Of a stretch of 64,000 bases of DNA, positions 1 through 12,332 are shown one piece after another. The translations under genes and the position numbers were made by a program. Below the pieces are notes generated by a model. It did no database searches, was not told the origin of the DNA, and worked only from the letters and a program-made list of their open reading frames with translations. Position 1 is the stretch's first letter. Each line of letters opens with the position of its first letter. Origin of the DNA: Rhineura floridana (lineage: Eukaryota; Chordata; Lepidosauria; Squamata; Rhineuridae); the NCBI RefSeq assembly GCF_030035675.1, contig NC_084487.1, positions 68,285,486 to 68,349,485 of the forward strand, read 5' to 3'.

Positions 1-589
1 CATAGCGTTCAGTGCTTCTGGAAACACTTTATACTAGCCTTTCTCATTCTTCTGCTTGAGCACCTTTTGGAAAAGTTATGGTCATTAGGTGAGGTTTAAA
101 ATAAGCTGTCTAATGTATTGCCCAGCTTACTATGCCAATTTGTAAAGTAACGTTCATCAATAAGTAGGTGAGAAAGGCAGAAAAATACTGTACCTTTTTG
201 CTTCTGAATGATGCTACTAGATCCAGTGAGATGAGCAAAATGGTGGCATCAAACTCTATATTTCTTTCCAGTGTGCATTGGGAAAGGTCTGTTTGGGACA
301 TACAGCTAACTATGAGTAGTTGCTATCCTGTAAAGAGTTTTTGCACTTAACTGCACAAAGCAATTCTCAAAGGTTTTCTCAGATTGGTCCTGTGTACTCC
401 CAAAAATTTGTTCAGACTGGTCCTGTGTACTAATCTATAATGGAAGAGGCTGTTGCTTTGTACATATCATATAGTGCTGAAAGTGTTCTGTTTTGTTTAT
501 AGATCATGTCTGCTAATCTTTTGATAGTTTTAGACTTTCAGATCTGTGAAATGGCTCTTTAAATAGGCACAGATTAATTAAGACATAGA
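1..589. other. No gene recognised
   Basis: AT-rich unique-looking sequence. Short open frames exist on both strands but none resembles a known protein or carries a domain motif. Nothing else is visible. Confidence 0.5.
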
Positions 590-700
590 ATGGTAAACCA
601 CTTTGGAATACCTCTCACCACGAAAACCCTATGAATGTATCCAAAAAAGATTCATAGGGTCACCATAAATCATAATTGACTTGAAGGCATATAACATGTC
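590..700 (+). repeat. SINE 3' fragment (BovB-tailed, Sauria SINE type)
   Basis: The sequence GGTAAACCACTTTGGAATAC, then a 'CATAGGGTCACCATAAATC' block and 'GACTTGAAGGCATATAACA', matches the 3' half of the fuller SINE at 1996-2222. The end resembles the BovB LINE tail seen at 59480-59520, as expected for a SINE mobilised by BovB. The tRNA-like head is not present. Confidence 0.7.
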
Positions 701-1564
701 ATAAGCCCCTTAGAACAAAGCTAAATGATGTAGATAATGGGACTTAGTTACAAGTCACATGCCATGACAAGTTCAAGTCGCCTGCTTGCTCATTGTGTTG
801 AGCCCCAAATTAGTTCAGATTGAAGATATGATAGTGGCAGGTTTTAGTCTTGTAAAAATGAGTGTACAGTTATTGAAATAGTAAATAAAACTAAATTGCT
901 GCAAAATCAATTTAAAAGAGGTGACTCTGGAGGCTTTTTGTTCCAGTGTCTGGATGTATAGCGTGTAGAAATGTATATTGGCTATATGCCATGGTAGTAG
1001 TAATCTTGGCTGATGTCATCTGCTTTTCAACAAGCCCCTTTATGAGAGGCAAAACGCATGGCTGCCTCCCTTGCTGCAAGGATTTTGTAAACTTGATGCA
1101 GTCCCTTCCTTCCACATGTTTAAAACAAGTTTATTTGGATTTTGCTTGAAATCTTTGTAAGTAGCTCTGAAATTATTCTTGACTGAAGTGTGGAGTACCA
1201 AATCTTGCAATAAATAATAAGTACAAGGGTTTTAGAATTATAACCCTGGAGTTCCTTAATTACTTCTACAGAAAATGTCTCCCCATTTTTTTAACAAAGA
1301 TTTTTATTTCTTCAGCTTACAGAACAGGTTCTGTCATGAAGAATTGTAAAGGAGGATGGAAATGGGAAAACTAATGCTATTGGCTATTGAAGAAAGTTGC
1401 ATAATTACTTGGCTTTGTCATGTCTGATTCTTAGAACTTGTTCTGCAGCCTGGATACTATACTGTAGAACAATACAGAATATTCTCTACCCTACATGAAA
1501 TTCTCTGTGGCACCTGTTGGATTAGCCCTCTTCAACTTTAAAGTATTTGAGTAACTTAATATAT
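701..1564. other. No gene recognised
   Basis: AT-rich non-coding sequence. The two opposing open frames near 912-1149 are antisense shadows of each other without recognisable domains. Confidence 0.4.
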
Positions 1565-1720
1565 TTTCATGTTTTTTAGCCCTTTTACCCTGCCTTCCTG
1601 TGACATCACACTCAAGGCAGTTTACAATGCAAAATTATATGTCACAAAACACGATCATAACAATGAAACCACAAAATTAATAATGTTGCAGTATTATACA
1701 GGCAAACGGCATCAAATGTG
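1565..1720 (-). repeat. LINE 3'-end fragment (L2/CR1 type)
   Basis: Reading from 1575, 'CTGCCTTCCTGTGACATCAC' followed by 'AAGGCAGTTTACAATGCAAA' has the layout of the reversed 3' end of a reptile L2-like LINE (a cell-sized panel motif followed by an AT-rich tail). It is short and diverged, so the family call is tentative. Confidence 0.45.
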
Positions 1721-1995
1721 GAGCTAATGTGTACCTTACTAGAATTACTGGGATCTAGAACCAGTTGTGGGGAGATACAGGGCGCAATGCAATTCCCATT
1801 TATGCCTGTCTGAGGGGAGTTGGATGCAGTGGATCTCAGCTGAGCTGGCTGGGTCCTGGCTCAGCTGGGCTATGCCAGTGCAAGTCCTGAAAAAGGGGCA
1901 TGTTGGGGGAGGTGCTGAGGTGAGGGGACTCAGGCCACATCCAACTTGGTTTCAGAGTGCTCCTGCAGGTCCCAACTCAGGCAACAGTTACACTG

Positions 1996-2222
1996 GGGGA
2001 AAAGGGCATGTTGTGTAGTGGTTAGAGTGTTGGACTATGACCTGGGAGACCAGGGCTCAAATCCCCACACAGCCATGAAGCTCACTGGGTGATCTTGGGG
2101 CAGTCACTGCCTCTCAGCCTCAGAAGAAGGCAATGGTAAACCACCTCTGAATATTGCTTACCATGAAAACCCTATTCATAGGGTTGCCATAAGTTGACAT
2201 CGACTTGAAGGCAGTACATTTA
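1996..2222 (+). repeat. tRNA-derived SINE with BovB-like tail (Sauria SINE type)
   Basis: The head contains an A-box-like 'TAGTGGTTAGAGTGTTGGAC' and a B-box-like 'AGGGCTCAAATCCCC', the RNA polymerase III promoter of a tRNA-derived SINE. The tail 'GGTTGCCATAAGTTGACATC' followed by 'GACTTGAAGGCAGTACAT' is nearly the same as the 3' end of the BovB LINE at 59480-59520. This head-tail combination is known as the Sauria SINE of squamates. The copy appears full length. Confidence 0.8.
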
Positions 2223-3035
2223 CATTTTGTTTAAGAAAATAATTGCGATGGAAGTCAATGAAGAGGGCTTACTCTCCAGTAGAGGTATTTGGGAGAGCAG
2301 GCTTTTATTTTCTGGTCCCTGCATGCAGCTCCCAGCTGAGCCAACGTTGAGCCATTCCAGAGGCTCCTGACGGCAATTGGATGTGGCAGAACTTTACGTC
2401 TTCTTCTCTTGCACTGGCATCACTTAGGCTGGTTTCTGCTGAGTTGGATTGCTCTGTCCATCATTGTTTTCAAGTATATGTCTCCAAACTGGCAGAATGG
2501 GCATTAAAATGGTAAATGGGTTGTACAGATTCTGGGAGAGTAAAGCTATCAATGGCTACCAGCTATGATGACTGTGTAGTACCTCCACTGTCAGTGGTGG
2601 TATACTTCTGAATAACATTTGCTGGGGAGCACTCATGTCCTGTGTGAAATTGTTGAAGGGTAAAATAAACAATAAATAAGTATATGGAGATGGACTAGAA
2701 AGCAAACTGCTTCTATTTCTATAGCTCATTATGGAATACAAAGTACTCTACAGCATATCAAAAGAGCGCTTGAGACATAGAGCCAAAATAGATGGGACAT
2801 AAATTGAATAGTTGCAGTTAACATGTCTGAGGTTTTAAAAGTTAAATAGCAGCCATAGAGAGCAGGACTGAAGAGAAGAAAGTTCACCCTTCTGACATCA
2901 CTTGTGGATGTTTCGGCCTTGGGACTAACAGCAGCTTTGTGGGGGTGGGGAGGTGTTTATCAGGACTGTAACACTTAGTGAGTTTTAAAAGTGTTTCATG
3001 TGATCCTGTTCCTGATCTTGCAGCTACTACTAATT
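2223..3035. other. No gene recognised
   Basis: Non-coding. A short stretch around 2525-2600 resembles the tail of a CR1 3' UTR ('CTATCAATGGCTACCAGC'), which also occurs at 23516 in a longer CR1, so a small CR1 remnant may be present. Confidence 0.35.
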
Positions 3036-3039
3036 TTTT

Positions 3040-4930
3040 AAATTTTTTAAAATTATTTTTGAACTTGTTAGTTGGTTGTTACCTGAAGGTCTCCAAGTGA
3101 CTTATAACACTATTAAAAACACAAATATATTATACCATAAAACAGAAACAAACAAAAAGAAAACCCACTACAGCCACAGGAAGCTTTGGCAGCATGCTAA
3201 TAACAAGCAACATCATCTTAGTCTATCAAAAGCCTGAGAAGAAGAAAAAGGTAAGTTTTTTTTACCTTGTACCAAAAAGATGAAAACAAAGGCATTGGGG
3301 AGACCTTGCTGGGAAGCACATTCAACAGATGGGGAACCACAACTGAAAAGGCCCTCTCGTTACCACACTCTGAGTCTCCCTCAGGAAGCGACCTGGATCT
3401 AAGGGTAGGTCCGTATCGGGAGAGGCGTTCCCAATGATACTGATGTCCTGAGCTGTAAAGAGCTTTAAAAGTCAAAACGAGCACTTTGAATTGGGTTTGG
3501 AAGCGTAAAGGCAGTCAGTATAGTTTGTATTATAATCTGTTCACTTCAAACCAGTCAACAGTTGGGCAGCCTCTTTCTGCACTAACTGAAACTTCTGAAG
3601 TGTTTTCAAAGGCAGCCCTGCATAAAGTTCATTGCAGTAATCCAAACCTTGAGGTTACCAAAGCATAGATTACTGTAGAGAAGGTATCCCTATTCAGATA
3701 GGCCGGTGACCAAAAGCAGGCCTGAATCATGATTGAAATGGACCTAGTAAATCTGTCTCCTCCAACAGTACCTGGATCTTGTTGGCAACCACCTGTCAAA
3801 AATCTTGCCTGGAAAGGAAAAGGTTGATGCTGGTCTAAAATTAAGATCTTCCAAGTACAGGGAAGGCTTCTTCAGGAATTGTCTTAATATTGCCTTCTTC
3901 AGGCAGCCTGGAACCATTCCTCTTTGAAGAGAAGTATTAATTACCTTCCTGGCCCATTGAGCTATCCCCTTCTTGCCAGTTTTTATGATCTATAAGGGGC
4001 AAGGGTCCAAAACCACAAGTAGTTGCATGGACCAAGCCAAGTACCTTGTCCATGTCCTCAGGCTGCAGTAACTGAAACTCATCTAATGATGTAGGACAAG
4101 AAAGCACTGCAAACATCTCACCAAGATCATCAGCACCAATGATGGAGTCCAAATCCCAGTGTATGGAAGTGATTTATCCTCAGAATGCTTAGCAAGCATG
4201 TCACAGTAGGCTTTAGATGGCTCTACCGCTTCCCTAGGGCCTAGAATGGCCCTTAGCCACTCTAAACAGCTCCGCTGGATGGCAAGCTGAGGATGCAATG
4301 GAAGCACTGAATAGACTCAAATATATGCATATATTAGTGTTTGATTACATTTGTTGGGAGTTTTTTCTCGACCTGCACTCAAGCTGTCTCCCTTCTTATT
4401 TTATAGCTCTTAGCTCCATAGTATATTGCAGAGCTTGCTGAGTTCTGCCAGTTGGGAGAGGATCGCCTGAGTCATCTCTGTATTCCACAGATTGACCAGG
4501 GCTTTGACAGAAGAGCTGCGCATGCCAAACAGAACACTTCCCAGAGCCCTCTGAAAAACAGTTGGATCTATTAGTTTCTGGGGATGGGCCATCTTAATAG
4601 GTCCCCCACCCCTGCAGAAGGAAAAGGCTATTGTAAGTCTATTGTAAGTGCCACCCTAGGCTCCTACTGGGAGAAAGGGGGGATATAAATCAAATAAGTC
4701 TAAAACTCACCAGGAGGTGATCTGATTCAGGGACTACTTTAATGTCCCCCAACTTCAGTTACCCTCTCACTGCCTGAGACAACCAAATCCAGAGTGTGCC
4801 CAGCTCCCAAGAGTCTTGGAGTCCTCACCATGACATCTGTCTGCTCAGGTAGGGAAACAGGTGGGTAGTACACTAACAGAATCCCCAATCTGTTCTATGG
4901 CCTAACACAAGGTACAAATGCTTGAGAATG
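3040..4930 (-). mobile_element. L2-type LINE, decayed (EN, RT start and C-terminus)
   Basis: Read on the minus strand, the order is: endonuclease remnant at about 4930-4710 (GHTLDLVVSGSERVTEV), EN-RT linker at 4592-4410 (DPTVFQRALGSVLFGMRSSS), start of reverse transcriptase at 4307-3937 (TSLDEFQLLQPEDMDKVLG), then the C-terminal region at 3760-3218 (LVLTFKALY, ERAFSVVVPHLLN) and the 3' UTR to about 3040. The central RT core with the YADD box is missing, and several stops and frameshifts interrupt the frames. A small plus-strand LINE 3' end is inserted at 4620-4708. Orientation and domain order are clear; exact ends are approximate. Confidence 0.75.
4620..4708 (+). repeat. Short LINE 3' end inserted in the L2
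   Basis: 'GGCTCCTACTGGGAGAAAGG' then 'GGGATATAAATCAAATAA' matches the longer LINE 3' end at 27165-27232. A doubled 'CTATTGTAAGT' at its left edge may be part of a target-site duplication. Confidence 0.55.
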
Positions 4931-4974
4931 GTACTTGGATATAATAATACATAATAATGATGCCAACACTGTTA

Positions 4975-5195
4975 TCTTTTCGGCGCCAGGTCAAGACTTT
5001 CCTCTTCTCCCAGGCATTTTAGCATGTGTTTTATATTGTTTTTATATTGTTTTAATTTTTAAAATTGTGTTTTAAATTGTTTTTAGGTGTTTTAAATTGT
5101 ATATTTGTTTTAATGTTTTTGATTGCTGTAAACTGCCCAGAGAGCTTCGGCTATGGGGCGGTATACAAGTGCAATAAATAAATAAATAAATTGTT
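4975..5195 (+). repeat. L2-type LINE 3' end
   Basis: Starts with 'GCCAGGTCAAGACTTTCCTC' (end of the L2 ORF: QVKTFL), passes through a T-rich 3' UTR and ends with 'AGCTTCGGCTATGGGGCGGT' and an (AATA)n tail. It is a 5'-truncated copy in the opposite orientation to the L2 just before it. Confidence 0.75.
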
Positions 5196-5449
5196 GAAGT
5201 AAGGTTACATCTAGTTCAGCCTTGAGAAATGTCAGCTTGCCAAAGATCTCCTGCTGAGGTCTTTACCGAAGCTGGCTTCTCATGCCCAAATCAAGGTAAA
5301 AGAGTAGAGTACTACATGCAACTTACTAGCAGATACTTTATGTTTGTTTGGAATTCCAGAATAGTTTTGGCGTTGTAATCCATTTTGGATCTCTTCTGTA
5401 GATTTTTAAATAGAGCAAGTGTTATCTCATTTTTTGATCAGGTAACATC

Positions 5450-6616
5450 CCTGGTAGACTGGGAATGCTATGGGCATAATATATCTCAACTTCAGCAAAG
5501 TTTTTGACAAAGTGCCCCATGAAATTCTGATTAGCAAGCCAGCTAAATGTGGGCTAGATGGAACAACTATCAGGTGGATCCACAGTTGGCTACCGAATCA
5601 TACTCAAAGAGTGCTTATCGATCTTTCTCAAACTGGGGGAAGGTAACAAACGGGGTACTGCAGGGCTCAGTCCTGGGTCCAGTGCTCTTCAACATTTTTG
5701 TTAATGACTTGGATGAAGAGGTGCAGGGAATGTTTATCAAATTTGCAGGTGATACAAAATTGGGAGGGATAGCTAATACCCTGGAAGACAGAAACAACAT
5801 TCAAATTGATCTTGATAGGCCGGAGCATTGGGCTGAAAACAATGGAATGAAATTTAACAGGGATAAGTGCACAGTTCCATAGCTAGGAAAAAGAAACCAA
5901 ATGCACAGTTATAAGTTGGGGGATATTTGGCTCAGCAATACTACATGGGAGAACGATCTTGCAATTGTTGTTGATCACAAGCTGAATATAAGCCAACAGT
6001 GTGATGTGGCTGCAAAAAAGCCAAACTCTATTTTAGGCTGCATTAACAGAAGTATAGTTTCCAAATTGCTTGAAGTATTTGTGGTCATCTATTCGGCACT
6101 GGTTAGGCCTCATCTTGAGTACTGTGTTCCGTTCTGGACACCACACTTTAAGAAGGATGCACACAAACGAATGGGTTCAGAGGGGGGCAACAAGGATGAT
6201 CAGGGGACAGGAAGCAAAGCCCTATAGGAGAGACTGAAAGAACTGGGCATGTTTAGCCTTGAGAAGAGAAGACTGAGGGGAGATATGATAGCACTCTTCA
6301 AGTACTTGAAGGGTTGCCGCACAGAGGAGGGCCAGGATTTCTTCTTGATTGTCCTAGAGTGTAAGACATGGGATAATCGGATCAAGTTGGAGGAGCTGGA
6401 TTTTGACTGAACATCAGGAAAAACTTCCTGACTGTTAGAACTGTATGACAATGGAACCAATTGCTAGGGAGGCGGTGGGCTCTCCAACACTGGAGCTAGA
6501 AAGCAGCTAGAAAGCCACTTGTTGGTATGCTATAATTTGGATTCTTGCATTGGGCTGGGGTTTGGACTCGATGGCCATATAGGCTCCTTCCAATCCTACA
6601 GTTCTATGATTCTAAG
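5450..6616 (+). mobile_element. CR1 LINE, 5'-truncated
   Basis: Two successive open frames (5547-5882 and 5901-6227) carry the end of a CR1 reverse transcriptase: VLQGSVLGPVLFNIFVNDLD, the modified catalytic box FAGDTKL (normally FADDTKL) and VRPHLEYCVPFW. The frame is broken at 5881 and again after 6227, where KRRLRGDMIALFKYLK continues in another frame. The 3' UTR ends with 'GGACTCGATGGCCATATAGG' and the ATTCTAT-type terminal repeat of CR1 at 6600-6616. The 5' start is approximate. Confidence 0.85.
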
Positions 6617-7515
6617 TCTTGTTCAAAATGTTTAGTAGTATAGATCAGTTGATGGATTACTGGTTTCTCAAGTCTCTCCTGCAAGTGATATGTGAGCGTC
6701 TACTTTCTCTAGATTTATGGTCTTAATAGCAGCCTCCCTAAGAGATGAAGAGATGGGTAACAATGGAAACTTTCAATGGGTTGGGCTACATTTGTTAATT
6801 ACATTTGCATGTAATTTCCATAAATATGTTAATCAAGTTCTGGTTGTCTGAGTCTCCAGACAACTTTGATTACTAACATCACAGTTGAATCACATAACAT
6901 CTTACTTATTTAACAGCCTGAATTGATCATGGGGGTGAGGAATGGAGCTGGCCATATAATAAATATGAGATTCCCATCACTGAATGATTCCAAGTCATTT
7001 TAACAAATTCCTCCAGGTTTATGTTCTGAAACAATACAGGTTAGAAATTTGTACTCTTTGGTTTCTAAAAAGTATACAGGTTAAACAAGTGCCTTGGAGA
7101 TCTTGTTGCCTAACATGGGAAATTCCCATGGGTCCTGGAAATAGTGGCTGATCATGCATTCAAATAATATTGTTGCTATTGCCACAGCCACATTCACAAA
7201 TTATCTTCATACTCCTAGAGGGTTCCTTGTTTGGTCATAAGGAACAGAACCCACTCATTCTAAGTAGCCTATTCTGAGATGAAAACATGGTACATTGCAG
7301 ATGACATATCTTCTTCTCTACTAGTCCTAAATGTAACCAGCAGAAAACAACCATGCTAAGAAACAGCATAATCCTAACCATGCCTGCTCACAAGTAAGTC
7401 CTGTTGAATTCTGTGGTGGTTACTCCAAAGTAAGTTACATTAGGATTGTAGCCATAGAATGGCTAGCTGATGGGTGGCTGATGTTTGTAGCACTGTGACC
7501 AGAAATGTCCCAGTG
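6617..7515. other. No gene recognised
   Basis: Non-coding. Around 7365-7450 a stretch ('CATAATCCTAACCATGCCTG' to 'AAGTAAGT') resembles a widespread short reptile repeat, but I cannot name it. Confidence 0.35.
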
Positions 7516-7519
7516 TTGC

Positions 7520-8602
7520 ATAATAGGGCATCAGGAGATTTGGGCTGCGGCGTCACCAATATGCGGATGACACACAGCTCTATCTCTCATTTAAGTCTTC
7601 ACCAGAGTTGGCTGTGGAGACCATGTCCAAGTGCCTGGAATCCGTGAGTGGATGGATGGGAAGGAACAGGCTGAAGCTAAATGCTGACAAGACCGAGGTA
7701 CTGCTTGTGGGAGACAGGGGTAGGCTGGGTCCTGTTGACCTGAGGTTTAATGGGGTACAATTGCCCCTGAAGGACCAGGTCCGCAGCCTGGGGGTGGTTC
7801 TTGATTCCAGGCTGTCCATGGAGGCTCAGATTTCGGCAGTGAGCCGGGCAGCCTGGTACCAACTACACCTCATACGCAGGCTGCAACCCTACCTCCCTGT
7901 TCATCAGCTCCCACTGGTAGTACATGCCCTGGTTACCTCTTGATTAGACTACTGCAATGCGCTCTACGTGGGGTTACCCTTGAAAATGGTCCGGAAACTT
8001 CAACTGGTACAGAACGCGGCGGCTCGTTTACTTACAAACAGCCGTCGCCGTGATCATATTACACCAGTATTATTTAATCTACACTGGCTTCCAGTAGTTT
8101 TCCGGGCCCAATTCAAGGTGTTGGTGTTAACCTTTAAATCCCTATATGGTTTCGGCCCGGTTTATCTGAAAGAGCACCTCCAGCATCACCAACTATGCCG
8201 CCCGACAAGATCCGCCACGCAGGGCCTTCTCTCAATCCCACCAACAAAAGTAGCTAGGTTGGTGGGGACTAGAGAGGGCTTTTTCGGTGGCGGCCCCCAC
8301 TCTCTGGAATTCCCTCCTGTTCGATCTTCGACATGCCCCTTCCCTGGATACCTTCCGCCGAGCATTAAAAACTTGGCTGTTTGGTCAGGCCTTTGAGACT
8401 ATCGGGATGGGCTAATTATATACTCAATCCCCGCTGCTATGTATTACAATTGCTGCTATTCTGTCACTGATGATTATTTGTATTTTATTGTATTTATTGT
8501 ATTTACTGTATTTTGTATTTTATTGAATTTAATATGTACACCGCCTAGAGTGGCTTCGGCCAGATAGGCGGCCTAAAAATTAAATTATTATTATTATTAT
8601 TA
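7520..8602 (+). mobile_element. L2-type LINE, 5'-truncated
   Basis: Starts inside the RT palm: QYADDTQLYLS is encoded at about 7556-7590 just before the open frame 7608-7943 (ESVSGWMGRNRLKLNADKTE). A single TGA at about 7941 separates this from 7968-8396 (GLPLKMVRKLQLVQNAAARL, HWLPVVFRAQFKVLVLTFKS). A frameshift near 8260-8300 follows. The 3' UTR ends with 'TAGAGTGGCTTCGGCCAGAT', 'AGGCGGCC' and an (ATT)n tail at 8581-8605. It has few breaks over about 1 kb, so it is fairly young. Confidence 0.88.
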
Positions 8603-8605
8603 TTA

Positions 8606-10146
8606 TAATCACAATATCAGGTATCTTGTTTATCACTAGGTGCTGGCAGTCAAGAGATGTACAGTCTCTGAAAATTAGTATTATCATGGAAAATAACGAC
8701 TCCTAAATTTTTATTCCTAAAATAGCATCTATTTAAGTGGGAAAGATGACAGAGCTCAGTGGGAAGGCTGTAGGAATATAACTAAACATTTGAAACATTG
8801 GACATTAAGCTCATATGTTTGACTATTTTTGAAACATCATAGCTAAATGTGGAAGCAGTTTTGCATGCTAGGGAGTATAGCACCACAAGTTATTTGTGTG
8901 TACCTTGACTGTTTCTGGCAGATGTGTGTAAATCATTAGTCGTGGTATAAAACCAGAGCCTAATTACTCTCATTGAACTGGGTGGTTGCATCATAGGAAG
9001 CTTGGCTTTCAGTATGTATCTAGTGTGCATTCCTTTATACATGATGAGACTGAGTGTAAATAAGGCTAATCCCAGAACTCAAGTCACTATATGTCTGATC
9101 AGGAGGATCTCTTGCATCTTCTATGGTGTGTTACTTGGTGTCCTTGTCAACATGTATCTATGATTACAAGTGTATAACAGGGACATACGTTTGGGTCTTC
9201 AGCTTAAAACTCATGATGTGCCACAGGGCAAATTACATTTGTACAAGAGGGAATTAGCAACCAGACAACAGAGCAGAGTTTAGAATAAAAGAAGATGCCA
9301 TTTATTAAAAGATAGGAAGATAAATTGATTACAACAGCCTTTAGGTTGGATTGGCAATATTTGAGTTATGTTTAAGTCAGTAGTAGAGATAGGAAGAACC
9401 TAATGCCAAATACATATTTAGGAGAGGGCTGCATATGTCAGAACAGCATGCATAGAACCAAATTGAGTTACAGAAGAAAGACAGGGTGCAAAAAAGGAAA
9501 AGAGAAGGTAAAAAGTTCAGGTATTTCCTATTCCAAGATGGGAGGGGTGGTGTAGGACTCCTTCATTTGAAGGGTGGCAGCAAATCAAGAGCTCATCTTC
9601 AGTGGGGTTTATAGGGCTGCCCCTTACAAGTTTGTAGGAGTCAGATACCCTGGCACTTTAAGAACAAAATGCCTCTTGTCTGTCATCTAGGGAAAAGGCA
9701 GTGATGGAGATCAACAGCCGATCAATCCATCATAGATATGCTTGAACCCTATATGGCCCAGAACCATTCTTATATAGATGTGCCTCTCCTTGAGCCGTAA
9801 CTGAGAATATAAAAATAACTCATGGAGATTAGGGAGCTGAGTATGATGTGAGTAGAAGGTAGGGAGTATGGCAGAACTAACTAGGACTGACCGGCACCAG
9901 CTTAATACAGGATTGAATGCTGAGGCTTGGGAAAACTCTTCATAGTTTGGTCGCCTAAGGGTGATCTTTAAAGATTTGATCACTTTTAGGACAAAAACTG
10001 GAGATGGAAAATGGTATCTGTGACAGAGCTAGGTGTTCTTGCCATACAACAGGTGTGTGTAAAATGTAATTTTGGGTGGGGGCTCCAAATGCTAATAGGT
10101 GTTGATGGTTAAGTTGTTCTAATATGTTTACCAATGGATTTCTCAG
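8606..10146. other. Unassigned region left of the copia-type element
   Basis: No host gene is recognised. The minus-strand open frames at 9711-9983 and 9955-10392 have no recognisable motif, and the second runs through the boundary between host DNA and the element's LTR, so it is not a real gene. 'AATAAAAGAAGATGCCATTT' near 9282 followed by A-rich text suggests an unrecognised repeat. Confidence 0.3.
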
Positions 10147-10357
10147 TACTTTAGGCACAGAGCTTCCTTCATCAAGGCTGTGAGATTCGTGAGATATTTC
10201 TTGGGTGGCTTGATTTAGGTTAGAGACTCGATAAGGAAGAAGGTATTTGCAGTTTCCAAAGTTCTCATACCTGTATAACTGGCATGTGAATATTCCTAGT
10301 GAACATTCTGAAGGTGATGATTGTCCTGTAACCCTAAGTCTGGGCAAAATGGAGCTT
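10147..10357 (+). repeat. 211-bp direct repeat, left copy
   Basis: Starts 'TACTTTAGGCACAGAGCTTC' and ends 'GGGCAAAATGGAGCTT'. It recurs at 13486-13696 in the same orientation with one visible difference (A versus T in CCTGTATAAC / CCTGTTTAAC). The two copies flank the copia-type element almost exactly. See the finding on this duplication. Confidence 0.9.
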
Positions 10358-10359
10358 GT

Positions 10360-10678
10360 TGTTCTGTGTGATGCAGCAAACCCAGTTGGCACAAGAGATT
10401 GCTAAGGGTATCCTGGTTAAAGGATTTCAGGTCCGGTAGAGATTCAGACGCATTAAAAGGTTTAAGAGTCTTTATTCCAAAAGACATTCAGTTACAAGAA
10501 TCACTAGCTCCACTACAACCCCCACACTTGCTTTCGGTTTGCCCAGCACTTTTATCTCATTCCGTGCCCTTGCTCAGCAACATCTGCAGTTTGGCCTTGG
10601 CACGAACACATCGCTGGCTTAACCCCACAATTGCCTGTTTTACTGTCCTTGTGGAAATACATTGCTTCTGAGCATACA
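10360..10678 (-). repeat. 3' LTR of the copia-type element
   Basis: 319 bp, TGTTCTGTGTG...GCATACA as read on the plus strand. On the element's own strand it contains AATAAA (reverse of TTTATT near 10471), a likely polyadenylation signal. Confidence 0.9.
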
Positions 10679-10783
10679 ACAGCCCCCACCCCACAAGACA
10701 GTGGACAATTCACATCACATTGCATTTCAGTTCAGTTCAGTTCATTTCAATTTCATCAGTTTACACACACTCAGTTTCTTTAT

Positions 10784-11314
10784 TCATATAAATCGAGGTT
10801 CCATACATGTCATGTATAACGTATCATCATCTGTTAACGTGTCTGATTGTGCATCTTGGCCCGTGACTTCGCTCACTGTAAAGCGCACTGGAGGCTTTCC
10901 TATATTAGCCCTTTTAGATCGCCTCACTGGTGGTTTGGGCTCCTCTTCCTCTGTAGTTACATCATGTGAACTAGTGCTATTTGTACTAGACAGATCATCC
11001 TCTTTGTCTTTAACCTGTTCATATACTTGTGAACCATTCAAAATAACACTTGTGTTTTGTTCCCACTCTTGTTCTGGAACCTTTACACTTCTACTCAGCA
11101 CAACTTGTTTTAGTTCTGGAACCCATACTCTGAAATATGTATGCTCAAATCCAAGCACATGTCCTTTATGTGCTCTCGGGGCTAACTTTCCATGTCGTTT
11201 CCCTTTATCTATGTGCACCCAGCACTTTGCCCCAAATTGTTTAATGTGAGCCACCCTTGGCTTCTTCCCTGTTAGCTTCTCATATGGAGATACACCAAGG
11301 GCTCTATGTATCAA
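10784..11314 (-). pseudogene. Copia-type integrase C-terminal region
   Basis: The minus-strand frame begins with LGVSPYEKLTGKKPRVAHIK and continues FGAKCWVHI, the segment that follows the catalytic core in copia integrases (family pattern 'TPYELWTGKKPNVSHLRVFG'). It ends in an acidic and serine-rich linker followed by RRSKRANIGKPPVRF, the 'RRSSR...PPxR' motif typical before copia reverse transcriptase. This is a fossil part of the element at 10360-13484 and not a host gene. Confidence 0.85.
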
Positions 11315-11372
11315 TCTGTTCTGGATGTAAGCAGCATATATGATGCATTCTCCCCAGAATGCGTTTGTCAGT

Positions 11373-12332
11373 TCAGAATCCCCCCAGCATTGCTCTCGTG
11401 GCCTCCTGAAGGGACCTGTTTTTCCTCTCAGCTACCCCATTCTGAGACGGAGAAAATGGGGCAGTGAAGTTTTGCTCTATTCCTTTACTTTCTAGGTATT
11501 CTTTTAATGCTTGTCCAGTGAATTCACCCCCCTGATCTGAGCATATTCTCCTAATGGTGACACCATGTTGCACTTTCACTTTCTCAATGAACAAACACAG
11601 CTTCTCTGCCTCGTCTTTGCTCTTCAGCAAATAAACATTGCAATACCTTGTAAAGTCATCAGCAATCACCATAAAGTATTTCGCACCCCCTTTTGAACTT
11701 TGAAAAGGTCCTGACAAGTCTACATGTATTAATTGGTATGGTGCGTCAGTGCTACACTCAGCTTCTTTGTTCTTCGGTGCTACAGTGTCTTTAGCCCTAT
11801 GACATGCTTCGCAATCCACAAATTGCCCACACTCCTGTATTTTCAAATCTTCACTATGTGCTGGAGTTTTCATAATGGTTTCATAATTAGCATGCCCTAG
11901 ATTCCTGTGCCATGTGTGCACGCAACTCTCATGTGTTTGCCTGTTTGCTTTTAGTGTTGCACACCTTGCATGTTTGATTTGAATCACATATTGAGCGTCT
12001 TTAAGGCACCCCTCCATACAGACCTCATTGTTCTTATTCACTTTACATTTCCCTTTGTCAAATAACACAGAATAACCCATTTCATTCAGTTTCTTGACAG
12101 ATAGTATATTACAATCCAATTGCGGAACAAACAATACATCTGTAATTATTGTTTTCAGCAAACCTAATTTCAATGTTCCTCTAGCCAACACGTCTCTTCT
12201 TGAGCCATCCGCCAACACCACAGTCTCTGACATGGATCTTGATGTATGATACAGTTCTGGATCATTTATCAAACAATGAGAAGCTCCCGAATCACAAATC
12301 CACTCACACGGTTCTGATTTATGAGCTTTCAC
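11373..12332 (-). pseudogene. Copia-type protease and integrase region
   Basis: The minus-strand frame of 319 codons shows the aspartic protease motif CDSGASHCLIND, the pre-integrase zinc finger (HRNLGHANYETI ... CGQFVDCEACHRAK), and the integrase core with IHVDLSGPF, DDFTRYCNVYLLKSKDEA, CSDQGGEFTG and PFSPSQNGVAERKNRSL. These give the D-D-E catalytic residues of a retroviral-type integrase. Known copia elements translate this as part of one polyprotein with gag. The region is fossil sequence. Confidence 0.92.

Noticed and set aside
1996-2070. tRNA gene
   Set aside because: The A- and B-box motifs belong to a SINE head; the sequence continues into a BovB-like tail and has no CCA-ready acceptor stem.
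9955-10392. 145-codon minus-strand open frame, possibly a gene
   Set aside because: It runs from the element's LTR through the 211-bp repeat into flanking DNA and has no recognisable motif, so it is a chance frame.
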